NCBI GenBank assembly: GCA_028694115.1
Contig: JAQUUB010000004.1
Coordinates: 62,001-126,000, forward strand
Length of the DNA stretch: 64,000 nucleotides
Reading direction: 5' to 3'
DNA from: Lachnospiraceae bacterium
Lineage (GTDB): Bacteria > Bacillota_A > Clostridia > Lachnospirales > Lachnospiraceae
Positions 33,642 to 44,086 of this stretch are shown piece by piece. The notes below the pieces were generated by a model. The model was not told where the DNA came from. It saw only the letters and a list, made by a program, of their open reading frames with translations, and made no database searches. Each line of letters begins with the position of its first letter. Position 1 is the first letter of the stretch. Made by a program: the position numbers and the translations under genes.

Positions 33642-34109
33642 ATGGCAGTTATGAAAAAATCAGGATTACCAACAGCAGAAGCTTCTACAGAGAAGAAGAT
33701 GGCTGAAACAAAAGTTACAGACAATACGGTTAAAACAGTTGGAGCAAAGAACGTAAAAAAACCATTACAAGCAAAAAAAGAAACTAAGGATACGGAAGAA
33801 GTAGCAGGCAAGCTTGATAAAAAGGTAGAAGTCAAAAAGCCAGCAGTCAAAAAGCCTGCAGCAAAAAAGGCAACAGGTAAAAAAGCGGCAACTACTAAAA
33901 ATACGGCTGTGAAAGAATCTTTTGTTCTTCAATTTATGGGAAGAGAATGTACAAAAGAGGATATGATAGCTCGTCTTCATGAGATCTGGACAAAAGATTT
34001 TGAAAGAAATATAAATGAAATAAGTGATATGGTTTTTTATGTCAAACCTGAGGAGTCAGCTGTATATTACGTTGTGAATAAAGATATTACAGGAAAGTTT
34101 GATATATAA
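33642..34109 (+). CDS. DUF6465-like protein with basic low-complexity N-terminus
   Basis: A 155-residue protein. Residues 1-90 are rich in Lys, Ala, Thr and Pro with repeated KKPA and KKA units like those of bacterial histone-like tails. The C-terminal ~65 residues form a small conserved domain (FVLQFMGRECTKEDMIARL; YVKPEESAVYYVVN) that I associate with DUF6465 of Lachnospiraceae. The basic tail suggests binding to DNA, RNA or another polyanion, but this is not shown. GGAGGGAG precedes the ATG, and its own promoter and terminator flank it. Confidence 0.75.
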   Translation: MAVMKKSGLPTAEASTEKKMAETKVTDNTVKTVGAKNVKKPLQAKKETKDTEEVAGKLDKKVEVKKPAVKKPAAKKATGKKAATTKNTAVKESFVLQFMGRECTKEDMIARLHEIWTKDFERNINEISDMVFYVKPEESAVYYVVNKDITGKFDI

Positions 34110-34138
34110 TACAAAGGAAGAATAAACAGGAAGTCTAG

Positions 34139-34171
34139 AAAACGCTTGGTATGTAATTATCAGGCGTTTTT
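34139..34171 (+). terminator. Intrinsic terminator after the DUF6465 gene
   Basis: A stem starting AAAACGCTTG and ending CAGGCGTTTT, with two G-U pairs, runs into a short T tract. Confidence 0.8.
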
Positions 34172-34293
34172 ATGGTTCAATAGATAGTTCTAATAGAAAT
34201 TGAAATAATAGATATTGCGTGTTATGATGATTAGCAGTAATAAAAGAGTTAATAGAAGCAAATACAGAAAGTACTGTTAGGATGGAGTAGCGA

Positions 34294-35940
34294 ATGAAAG
34301 AACATTTTAATAAGAAGAACTTAATCATAAATTTATTTGCAGTGCCATTAATTATTTATACGATTTATTTACTTTGTACTATGCTATCATCTACCGTCTT
34401 GACGTCACAATATCCAAATGAATATAGAGAGGCTGCCAATATTCAAATGACACGTTCCATTTTAGCAGGTGATAATCCATATTCATTGGATAGTCTTTCA
34501 GACGAGACGCCAGGAGTATTTTATCTGTATGGTCCTTTGATGTCGCTGATTGCTGCTTTTATTGCATGGATAGTTCCAGTGGATGTTGTAATCATACACT
34601 ATGCCATTGCTTTTGCAGCCATGGTAATATCGGGAATGCTGATTGGAAAGATTATTTATGATCATTGTAATAGTATTACAGCGCCTATTGCCGGTTTCCT
34701 TTTTACAATTATGTGTCATTGGCGATATGGATATATCTTTGCGGCACCTGACTCCTTAGGATTAATGATATTAATTTTGATATTATTTATACTTACGAGA
34801 CCTAAGTTTCAATATAAAGCATTTACCTGTGCGGCTTTGACGGTAGCAGTTTTTTTTACTAAACAATACTATTTTATGATTTTTGGTACTACTTTTGCAT
34901 ATTTTCTATTTCTGTCAAAGAAAGAAACAATGAAATATGTGATATCTACTATTTTGATATTTATGACATGTGGAATTTTAATAGCATGGAAATTCCCTTT
35001 ATTTTTTACTTATGCAATTTATTTTGTTAAAGGGCCAGGGGCAGGAGTATCGAGCGGAAAAGCAGGAACAACCCATAATACTATGCAGATTACTTATCTG
35101 GGCGGAATGTTTATAGCATTCTTTATCGTAGGAGCCTATGACATTATTAGAACGGTTGTTTTTAAGAGAAATATAGCAATCAAATGGAAATGGAAGAAGC
35201 CAGATCTTCCGCTGTTTAAAATAGAGGTAAAAGAAGAGGAAAAGGTATATGGAAAAAGAAAGATCGTGTGCGATCTTCTGTTTTGGGGTCAAATGGCAGC
35301 AGGAGCACTGGTTTTACAATATATTGGTAAGAATGATGGGGCCTTTTTATCATACTATTTACAGCTGTTTTTACCGGCACTTATCGTTGTATCATTGACT
35401 GCAATCGATAATTATAAGTTTAAAAAAGCCGGGAATTATATTCTGTATATTTGTTATGCTTTACTACTTCTTTTTACAATAGTAAAAACAGATTCAAGAT
35501 TAATTGTAAATCAATATTCTAATGAAGATATGAAAGCATGGGAACAGGCATACACAATTATGGATGAGTATGCAGATCAGGAAGTATATGAAATACCAGC
35601 GGTTGCGTATAAAGGATTTGAACAAAACAAGTATGTTTATAATAATGGACAGCCATTTGTTATTACAGATAGTTATTTAGAACAATATAAAAAAAATGAA
35701 CTTGCACAAACATTATTCCCCTATGCAGGTCAAATTATGGAACAACATTTAAACTATCGTCAGGAAGTATTGAGAAAAGTGAGAAATGGAGAATATGCAT
35801 TAGTCACAGATTTAAAGGATGCGGATGTTATATTTACAGAGGAAGATTTGCAATGCTATTATAAGAAAAGAGATACGCTGTCATTGAAAACAGGCAATTG
35901 GTCGTGGGATATTGATTTTTGGGTAAAAAAAGGGCAATAG
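34294..35940 (+). CDS. GT39-like membrane glycosyltransferase (putative)
   Basis: A 548-residue membrane protein with about ten to twelve hydrophobic helices. The first outer loop is typical of GT-C enzymes (REAANIQMTRSILAGDNPYS, with GVFYLYGPL). Such enzymes move a sugar from a lipid-linked donor to protein or glycan on the outer face of the membrane. The catalytic acidic residue pair is not clear here, so the call is tentative. The C-terminal ~120 residues are soluble. It stands alone with a terminator overlapping its stop codon. Confidence 0.6.
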   Translation: MKEHFNKKNLIINLFAVPLIIYTIYLLCTMLSSTVLTSQYPNEYREAANIQMTRSILAGDNPYSLDSLSDETPGVFYLYGPLMSLIAAFIAWIVPVDVVIIHYAIAFAAMVISGMLIGKIIYDHCNSITAPIAGFLFTIMCHWRYGYIFAAPDSLGLMILILILFILTRPKFQYKAFTCAALTVAVFFTKQYYFMIFGTTFAYFLFLSKKETMKYVISTILIFMTCGILIAWKFPLFFTYAIYFVKGPGAGVSSGKAGTTHNTMQITYLGGMFIAFFIVGAYDIIRTVVFKRNIAIKWKWKKPDLPLFKIEVKEEEKVYGKRKIVCDLLFWGQMAAGALVLQYIGKNDGAFLSYYLQLFLPALIVVSLTAIDNYKFKKAGNYILYICYALLLLFTIVKTDSRLIVNQYSNEDMKAWEQAYTIMDEYADQEVYEIPAVAYKGFEQNKYVYNNGQPFVITDSYLEQYKKNELAQTLFPYAGQIMEQHLNYRQEVLRKVRNGEYALVTDLKDADVIFTEEDLQCYYKKRDTLSLKTGNWSWDIDFWVKKGQ

Positions 35941-35950
35941 CTCTTTTTTT
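35925..35950 (+). terminator. Intrinsic terminator overlapping the stop codon
   Basis: AAAAAAAGGGC and GCTCTTTTTTT pair over 11 positions with one G-U. The left arm encodes the last residues of the membrane protein. Confidence 0.75.
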
Positions 35951-35997
35951 ATTATATTTTTTTATAAATTGTTTATAATTTTATTAAGTTAGCTATG

Positions 35998-36026
35998 TTG
36001 ACAAATGAAATATCTAGTGATATCTT
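35998..36026 (+). promoter_or_regulatory. Promoter of the hrcA-grpE-dnaK operon
   Basis: TTGACA at 35998-36003 and TATCTT at 36021-36026 are 17 bases apart. The transcription start near 36033 lies just before the CIRCE element. Confidence 0.8.
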
Positions 36027-36038
36027 AAGAATGTAAGT

Positions 36039-36067
36039 GTTAGCACTCTATTAAGATGAGTGCTAAC
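36039..36067 (+). promoter_or_regulatory. CIRCE operator
   Basis: The perfect inverted repeat GTTAGCACTC-N9-GAGTGCTAAC matches the CIRCE consensus. It is the binding site of HrcA, whose gene starts 28 bases later, so the operon represses itself until heat shock. Confidence 0.98.
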
Positions 36068-36094
36068 AGAAGCTTTGCAGAGAGGAAGTGACTT

Positions 36095-37126
36095 ATGGAA
36101 CTAGATGATAGAAAGTTAAAAATCTTGCAAGCTATTATTAGAAATTATTTAGAAACTGGAGAACCAGTGGGATCTAGAACAATTTCAAAGTATACAGATT
36201 TAAATCTAAGTTCTGCCACTATCCGAAATGAAATGTCAGACTTGGAAGAATTGGGCTATATTTTACAACCACATACTTCAGCAGGCAGAATCCCTTCCGA
36301 CAAAGGTTATCGTTTATATGTAGATACTATGATGAATGAACGGGAACGTGAAGTTGAGGAAATGAAAGAAATTGTATTGCAAAAGGCAGATAAAATTGAG
36401 CAGGTATTAAAACAAGTTGCCAAATTATTAGCTACAAATACGAATTATACTGCTATGATTTCATCACCCAAATATCATCATAATAAACTTAAATTTATTC
36501 AATTATCCAGAATAGATAAAAGTCAGATCGTTGCAGTAATAGTTGTGGAAGGAAATATTATCAAAAATAAAATTATTCCCATAGAAGAGGAAATGGATGA
36601 TGAAACACTTCTTAAATTGAATATTTTATTAAATACGAATTTAAATGGACTTACATTGGAAGAAATTAATCTTGGAATGATCACGTTGATGAAGGAACAG
36701 GCGGGTATTCACAGTGATTTAGTAAGCAGTGTCATTGATGCTGTAGCAGATGCAATCCGTGCAGATCAAGATTTGGAGATTTACACGAGTGGAACTACAA
36801 ATATTCTAAAGTATCCAGAACTAAACGATCATGAGAGGGCAAGCGAAATAATTAATGTTTTCGAAGAAAAGATACAGCTTACAGATTTTATGAATGATAC
36901 ATTGTCAAAAGATGATGGTAATAAAGGAATACAAGTATATATTGGAAATGAAACACCAGTTCAAATAATGAAAGATTGCAGTGTTGTAACTGCTACTTAC
37001 GAATTGGAAGAGGGCATGCAGGGAACGATAGGAATTATAGGTCCAAAACGTATGGACTATGATAAAGTAGTGGGAACGCTAAAAAAACTTATGGATCAAC
37101 TAGACTCCCTATATAAGAAAACATAA
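36095..37126 (+). CDS. hrcA: Heat-inducible transcription repressor HrcA
   Basis: A 343-residue repressor with an N-terminal winged helix (GSRTISKYTDLNLSSATIRN; GYILQPHTSAGRIPSDKGYR) and a GAF-like sensing domain. It binds CIRCE and needs GroEL to fold into its active form, so misfolded protein relieves repression. It is the first gene of the operon, as usual. The length is normal. Confidence 0.97.
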   Translation: MELDDRKLKILQAIIRNYLETGEPVGSRTISKYTDLNLSSATIRNEMSDLEELGYILQPHTSAGRIPSDKGYRLYVDTMMNEREREVEEMKEIVLQKADKIEQVLKQVAKLLATNTNYTAMISSPKYHHNKLKFIQLSRIDKSQIVAVIVVEGNIIKNKIIPIEEEMDDETLLKLNILLNTNLNGLTLEEINLGMITLMKEQAGIHSDLVSSVIDAVADAIRADQDLEIYTSGTTNILKYPELNDHERASEIINVFEEKIQLTDFMNDTLSKDDGNKGIQVYIGNETPVQIMKDCSVVTATYELEEGMQGTIGIIGPKRMDYDKVVGTLKKLMDQLDSLYKKT

Positions 37127-37140
37127 AGGAGGCATCTTAA

Positions 37141-37746
37141 GTGACAGAAAATGAAACATTGAAAGAGGATGAAATGAAAGAATTACAGGAGGATAAAGAG
37201 GAAGAATCTTGTGAAAAGAAGGAAACTTCATCACAGGAAGAGGAAGAAAATGTATTAGAAAAGGAAGAAAAAAAAGAGTCAAAACTTCTGAGAAAGAAAG
37301 ATAAAAAAGATAAAAAAGATGAAAAGATAGCAGAATTGGAAGACCGCGTGAAGCGTCAAATGGCAGAATTTGATAATTTTAGAAAAAGAAGTGAAAAAGA
37401 AAAATCAGCCATGTATGAAATCGGTGCAAAAAGTGTGATTGAAAAAATCCTTCCTGTTGTAGACAATTTTGAAAGAGGGTTAGGAGCTGTTTCGGAAGAT
37501 AATAAATCAGATCCTTTTGTTGAAGGAATGGATAAAATATATAAACAGTTTATCAACGAATTAGAACAGATTGGCGTAAAACCAATCGAAGCAGTTGGAA
37601 CAGAATTCAACCCAGAAAAACATAATGCTGTTATGCAGGTAGAAAGTGAAGAATATGAATCCGGAATTGTAGCATCGGAGCTTCAAAAAGGTTATATGTA
37701 CCGTGAAAGTGTTGTAAGACATAGCATGGTTGGAGTTGTACAATAA
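37141..37746 (+). CDS. grpE: Nucleotide exchange factor GrpE
   Basis: A 201-residue cochaperone that releases ADP from DnaK. The first ~60 residues are highly charged (Glu/Lys) and probably disordered. A long coiled coil (LEDRVKRQMAEFDNFRKRSE) and the beta domain (GVKPIEAVGTEFNPEKHNAV) follow. The start is GTG at 37141 with AAAGGAGG upstream. It lies between hrcA and dnaK, the usual order. Confidence 0.97.
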   Translation: MTENETLKEDEMKELQEDKEEESCEKKETSSQEEEENVLEKEEKKESKLLRKKDKKDKKDEKIAELEDRVKRQMAEFDNFRKRSEKEKSAMYEIGAKSVIEKILPVVDNFERGLGAVSEDNKSDPFVEGMDKIYKQFINELEQIGVKPIEAVGTEFNPEKHNAVMQVESEEYESGIVASELQKGYMYRESVVRHSMVGVVQ

Positions 37747-37769
37747 TTTAACGCAAACAAATAATATGA

Positions 37770-39656
<1,887 letters not shown>

Positions 39657-39678
39657 TATATAAATAGCAAAATAATAC

Positions 39679-39718
39679 CTTCAATTAGCTGAGAGTTTTG
39701 CTCTCAGCTAATCTGAAG
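39679..39718 (+). other. Hairpin 1 in the dnaK-dnaJ gap
   Basis: TTAGCTGAGAG / CTCTCAGCTAA is a perfect 11-bp stem, extended by CTTCA / TGAAG. No T run follows, so it is not a classical terminator. It may protect the dnaK 3' end or mark a processing site that separates dnaK and dnaJ levels. Confidence 0.65.
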
Positions 39719-39761
39719 TGAAATAAAAGTAAAATCATAATAAGTTAAATAAGCAAATCTA

Positions 39762-39808
39762 TGTGTTCAGCTATGCAATTCTGTGATAGGATTTTATAGC
39801 TGAATACA
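39762..39808 (+). other. Hairpin 2 in the dnaK-dnaJ gap
   Basis: TGTGTTCAGCTAT / ATAGCTGAATACA forms a 13-bp stem with one G-U pair around a 21-base loop, 10 bases before the dnaJ ribosome site. No T run follows. A control or processing element is possible. Confidence 0.55.
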
Positions 39809-39832
39809 GAGAATAATTGGAGGATAATACGG

Positions 39833-41017
39833 ATGGCAGAACAAAAAAGAGATTATTATGAGGTACTCGGTATAGACAAAAGTGCGGATGATGCTACTAT
39901 TAAAAAGGCATATAGAGTATTAGCAAAAAAATATCATCCAGATATGAACCCAGGTGACGCGGAAGCAGAGAAAAAATTTAAAGAAGCGTCTGAAGCATAT
40001 GCGGTATTAAGTGATCCGGATAAAAAGCGTCAGTACGATCAATTTGGTCATGCAGCATTTGAAGGCGGAGCTGGCGGTGCAGGTGGCTTTGGTGGATTTG
40101 ACTTTAACGGTGGAGATTTTGGAGATATTTTTGGGGATATCTTTGGAGATTTGTTTGGTGGTGGAAGAACAAGAAGTGGTGGCAGTACAGGACCGATGAA
40201 AGGTGCAAATTTAAGAACTCAGGTTCGCATTACATTTGAAGAGGCTGTGTTTGGAGTTGATAAAGAGATTGAATTGACTTTGAAGGATGAATGTAGCAAA
40301 TGCCACGGAACAGGTGCAAAAGCTGGTAGCAGTCCTGAGACATGTTCGAAGTGTGGTGGTAAAGGTCAGGTGGTGTTCACTTCTCAATCCTTGTTTGGTA
40401 CAGTTAGAAATGTGCAGACATGTCCTGATTGTGGTGGCAGCGGAAAAGTGGTAAAGGATAAATGTCCTGATTGCTATGGAACTGGTTACATTGCAAATAA
40501 AAAGAAAATTCAGGTATCTATCCCAGCGGGAATAGATAATGGACAGAGCGTTCGTATTCGAGAAAAAGGAGAACCAGGCAGAAATGGCGGACCAAGAGGT
40601 GACCTACTTGTAGAAGTTGTAGTTAGCAGACATCCGATTTTCCAAAGACAGGAATACAATATTTTTTCTACAGCACCAATTTCTTATGCTCAGGCAGTTC
40701 TTGGTGGTGAAGTAATGATTGATACCGTAGATGGAAAAATTATTTATGATATAAAACCAGGTACACAGACAGATACCAAGGTACGTCTGAAAGGCAAGGG
40801 TGTTCCATCACTTCGTAATAAGCAGATACGTGGAGATCATTATGTGACATTAGTTGTTCAAGTACCTGATAAAATTAGTCCGGAGGCAAAAGACTTATTA
40901 AAGAAATTTGATGAGATGACAGGGGATTCTCTTAATTATGTGAAAAAACATGAAGGAGAAGCTAGTAAAACTGATTCCGAAGGAAATAGTAAGAAGAAAA
41001 AAGGATTTTTTAAATAG
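39833..41017 (+). CDS. dnaJ: Chaperone protein DnaJ
   Basis: A 394-residue type I Hsp40. The J domain has [10 protein letters not shown] (the HPD motif that stimulates DnaK ATPase). A Gly/Phe-rich linker follows (about residues 78-118). The zinc domain carries four repeats: [32 protein letters not shown]. The C-terminal substrate domain and a Lys-rich tail complete it. GGAGG precedes the ATG. The 176-base gap to dnaK with two hairpins is notable. Confidence 0.98.
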   Translation: MAEQKRDYYEVLGIDKSADDATIKKAYRVLAKKYHPDMNPGDAEAEKKFKEASEAYAVLSDPDKKRQYDQFGHAAFEGGAGGAGGFGGFDFNGGDFGDIFGDIFGDLFGGGRTRSGGSTGPMKGANLRTQVRITFEEAVFGVDKEIELTLKDECSKCHGTGAKAGSSPETCSKCGGKGQVVFTSQSLFGTVRNVQTCPDCGGSGKVVKDKCPDCYGTGYIANKKKIQVSIPAGIDNGQSVRIREKGEPGRNGGPRGDLLVEVVVSRHPIFQRQEYNIFSTAPISYAQAVLGGEVMIDTVDGKIIYDIKPGTQTDTKVRLKGKGVPSLRNKQIRGDHYVTLVVQVPDKISPEAKDLLKKFDEMTGDSLNYVKKHEGEASKTDSEGNSKKKKGFFK

Positions 41018-41021
41018 AAAT

Positions 41022-41053
41022 AAGGAGTTGTACATCGCGTACAGCTCCTTTTA
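41022..41053 (+). terminator. Intrinsic terminator after dnaJ
   Basis: A 12-bp stem AAGGAGTTGTAC / GTACAGCTCCTT with one G-U pair ends in TTTT. It lies between convergent genes and could also slow transcripts of the minus-strand manC gene. Confidence 0.85.
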
Positions 41054-41082
41054 ATATAGTGATTAAATTAGAATTTTCAAAA

Positions 41083-42153
41083 CTATATATATTCATTTCT
41101 ATTACATACTTTAAGGTTTTCTAAGACTTTTTTAATATCAGCCGTGCAGCCTTTATCACAGATCAGAGTTGCATCATCTGTGTCAACAATTACTAAATCT
41201 TCTAAGCCAACGGTAGCAATTAACTTCTTGCTGCCTTGTATAATACAATTTTTGGTTTGAATTGTAATGATATTTCCTTCCACAATATTACCAAACTCGT
41301 TGGATTGACGAATACGCTCTACCGCAAGCCAGCCACCAACATCATCCCAGCCAAAGGTTCCTGGAATCGTGTAGATATTATTTGACTTTTCCATAATTCC
41401 ATAATCAATCGATATAGAAGGAAAGGTCGGAAAGATCTTTTCAAGTATTTCATGCTCAGCAGATGTTTTTACGGCATCTCGAATGATCATTAAACCGTCA
41501 TAGGTATCAGGCATTAATTGTTCGAAACGCTGCAAAATGGAGGATACCTTCCAGATAAACATTCCACTATTCCAAAGATACTCATTACTCGAGACATATT
41601 CCTTGGCAAGCTCTAAAGTTGGTTTCTCAGCAAAATGAGCTACTTCGTAGCCACGTCTGTTAGTAATATCTGAATTAAATTTAATATAACCATATCCAAT
41701 TTCTGGATAGTCAGGAGTAATGCCAACGGTCACAAGATTGTCACCGGCTTCGGCAATTTCACACGCATCTAACAGAGTACTGACAAACATTTTATTATAT
41801 TTAATTAAGTGGTCAGATGGAAGTACAATCATCAGAGCATCAGAATATTTTTTTGATATGTGCGCAGCACCTAAACCAATACAAGGTGCAGTATTACGTC
41901 CAATGGGTTCACACAGTATGTTTTCTAGTGGAACATTAGGCAACTGCTCCGTTACAAGCGGCATATAGTCTTTGTTTGTAGATATATAGATATCTTCCAC
42001 AGCGACAAGAGGAAGAATTCGTTCAACGGTAAGTTGAATGAGAGTTTTTCCATCATCGGTTAGTGATAGAAATTGTTTTGGTAAATTTTTTCTACTTCTT
42101 GGCCAAAAACGTTCGCCACGTCCACCGGCCATAATTAATGCAGTAGTTTTCAT
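41083..42153 (-). CDS. manC: Mannose-1-phosphate guanylyltransferase
   Basis: A 356-residue nucleotidyltransferase that makes GDP-mannose from mannose-1-P and GTP, feeding mannose or fucose into surface glycans. Diagnostic motifs are MAGGRGERFWPRSRKNLPKQF (split here as MAGGRGERFWPRS and NLPKQF), EPIGRNTAPC, and HFAEKPT. There is no C-terminal isomerase domain, so it is the single-function short form. It lies on the minus strand between dnaJ and prmA, which are neighbours in many Firmicutes. It is far from the glycan cluster at 55799-64000 but may supply it. Confidence 0.88.
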   Translation of the reverse strand: MKTTALIMAGGRGERFWPRSRKNLPKQFLSLTDDGKTLIQLTVERILPLVAVEDIYISTNKDYMPLVTEQLPNVPLENILCEPIGRNTAPCIGLGAAHISKKYSDALMIVLPSDHLIKYNKMFVSTLLDACEIAEAGDNLVTVGITPDYPEIGYGYIKFNSDITNRRGYEVAHFAEKPTLELAKEYVSSNEYLWNSGMFIWKVSSILQRFEQLMPDTYDGLMIIRDAVKTSAEHEILEKIFPTFPSISIDYGIMEKSNNIYTIPGTFGWDDVGGWLAVERIRQSNEFGNIVEGNIITIQTKNCIIQGSKKLIATVGLEDLVIVDTDDATLICDKGCTADIKKVLENLKVCNRNEYI

Positions 42154-42369
42154 AGAAGTCCCCTTTCAAAGTGTAACTATAAAAATATCAGGTAATACTA
42201 ATTATACACTAAAAGAAAGGAAAATAGCAATAAAACTTGTGAAAGATGGGGTTTTATGATAATATTCAAGTTTAGAGACTTCACCGTTAACTCTTGAATT
42301 TGCAAAGAGTAGGCGCTTTTAACAATATGGAGAATTATACATTTAGTATAGAGATAGAGGAAAACATTT

Positions 42370-43326
42370 ATGAAGTGGAATAAATATACTATAAAAACAG
42401 TATCCGACGCAGAGGACATGATAATCAGTATGCTGTCAGATTTGGAAATTGAGGGAGCCGAAATAGAAGATAAGGTTCCACTCACAGAAGAAGAAAAAAA
42501 ACAAATGTTTGTAGATATTTTACCAGACGCTCCAGATGATGATGGAGTAGCTTATGTAAGTTTTTATCTGGACGATGAAATTGATAATGCTTCTAAGTTG
42601 GAGGAAGTAAAAACGGAATTAGAGAATCTGCGAAGCTTTATGATAATTGGAGATGGCACGATTTCTTTTTCAGAAACGGAAGATAAGGATTGGATTAATA
42701 ACTGGAAAGAATTTTTTAAACAATTTTATATTGATGATATTCTAATTGTACCTTCCTGGGAAGAGGTTAAAAGGGAAGATGAGGAAAAAATGATTATCCA
42801 CATTGATCCTGGAACAGCATTTGGGACGGGCATGCATGAAACGACGCAGTTATGTATTAGGCAATTGCGTAAATATGTAAAAGAGGACACTGCATTACTT
42901 GATATTGGTACAGGAAGTAGTATCTTATCTATTATGGCCCTTAAATTTGGTGCAAAATCAGCACTAGGTACAGATCTTGATATCTGTGCGATTGATGCTT
43001 GCAAAGAAAATATGGAGGTCAACGGATTAGCAAATGCAGATTTTCAATTAGTAATCGGGAATATTATTGATGATAAAGAAATTCAGAACAAAGTAGGATA
43101 TCAGAAATATGATGTTGTAGTAGCAAATATCTTAGCTGAGGTATTAGTGCCACTTACCCCTGTAATTAAAAATCATTTAAAACCGGGTGGAATTTACATC
43201 ACATCTGGCATCATTGATGATAAAGAAGAAACGGTTGTAAATGCTGTGAAAAAAGCTGGAATGGAAATAGAAGAGATTACGTATCAAGGTGAATGGGTTT
43301 CGGTAACAGCTAAGTTACCTGAATAA
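42370..43326 (+). CDS. prmA: Ribosomal protein L11 methyltransferase
   Basis: A 318-residue SAM-dependent enzyme that methylates ribosomal protein L11. The N-terminal recognition domain covers about residues 1-120. The methyltransferase core has PGTAFGTGMHETTQLC, the SAM loop LDIGTGSSILSI and the catalytic-region motif VVANILAEVLVPL. The Gly-rich loop is GTGSS where most relatives have GCGSG. It is paired with rsmE 12 bases downstream, as in Bacillus. Confidence 0.93.
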   Translation: MKWNKYTIKTVSDAEDMIISMLSDLEIEGAEIEDKVPLTEEEKKQMFVDILPDAPDDDGVAYVSFYLDDEIDNASKLEEVKTELENLRSFMIIGDGTISFSETEDKDWINNWKEFFKQFYIDDILIVPSWEEVKREDEEKMIIHIDPGTAFGTGMHETTQLCIRQLRKYVKEDTALLDIGTGSSILSIMALKFGAKSALGTDLDICAIDACKENMEVNGLANADFQLVIGNIIDDKEIQNKVGYQKYDVVVANILAEVLVPLTPVIKNHLKPGGIYITSGIIDDKEETVVNAVKKAGMEIEEITYQGEWVSVTAKLPE

Positions 43327-43337
43327 TAAGGAGTCTT

Positions 43338-44078
43338 ATGTATCAGTTTTTTGTGGATAACAATCAGATAAGTAATCATCAGATAGTTATTACTGGGTCT
43401 GATGTAAATCATATAAAAAATGTTTTGCGCATGAAGGTTGGAGACGAAGTAGCAATAAGTAATGGAAAAGATGGAAACGAATACCGGTGTATGATAGAAG
43501 AAATTCAGGATAACGAAGTGTTATGTAAACTTCAATTTGTTAAGCAGGCAGGGGTTGAATTACCATCAAAGATTTATCTCTTCCAAGGACTCCCTAAAGG
43601 GGATAAAATGGAATTAATCGTGCAAAAGGCAGTCGAATTAGGTGCTTTCCAGGTGATTCCGGTTGCATGTAAACGCTCGGTCGTAAAACTTGATAATAAA
43701 AAGGAAAAAAGTAAAATTCAAAGATGGAATGGAATTGCAGAAGCTGCAGCAAAGCAATCAAAGCGGATGATGATACCAGAAGTAAGTCAAGTAATGACAA
43801 TGAAACAAGCAGTTCAATATGTAAAGGACTTTGATATAAAGCTTATCCCATATGAATTGGCGGAAGATATGAGTCATACCAAACAAATCTTCGAACATAT
43901 AAAAACAGATCAAAAGATTGCTGTCTTTATAGGGCCAGAAGGGGGATTTGATGAGGATGAGGTTGATTTGGCAAAGGCGAATGGGATTTTACCAATCACA
44001 TTAGGAAAAAGAATCTTAAGGACTGAGACAGCTGGTATAGCGGTTCTTTCATGGATTATGTATTTACTAGAAAGTTAG
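43338..44078 (+). CDS. rsmE: 16S rRNA (uracil(1498)-N(3))-methyltransferase
   Basis: A 246-residue SPOUT-fold methyltransferase for U1498 of 16S rRNA. The N-terminal PUA-like domain has GSDVNHIKNVLRMKVGDEV. The knotted SAM site has AVFIGPEGGFDEDEVDLA and LGKRILRTETAGIAVLS. All are intact and the length is normal. It is followed after eight bases by a cysteine desulfurase gene. Confidence 0.95.
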   Translation: MYQFFVDNNQISNHQIVITGSDVNHIKNVLRMKVGDEVAISNGKDGNEYRCMIEEIQDNEVLCKLQFVKQAGVELPSKIYLFQGLPKGDKMELIVQKAVELGAFQVIPVACKRSVVKLDNKKEKSKIQRWNGIAEAAAKQSKRMMIPEVSQVMTMKQAVQYVKDFDIKLIPYELAEDMSHTKQIFEHIKTDQKIAVFIGPEGGFDEDEVDLAKANGILPITLGKRILRTETAGIAVLSWIMYLLES

Positions 44079-44086
44079 GGTTAGTG

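Noticed and set aside
34294..35940. O-antigen ligase or polymerase assignment
   Set aside because: The first outer loop and helix pattern fit GT-C/GT39-like proteins better, and no Wzy or WaaL motif is seen.
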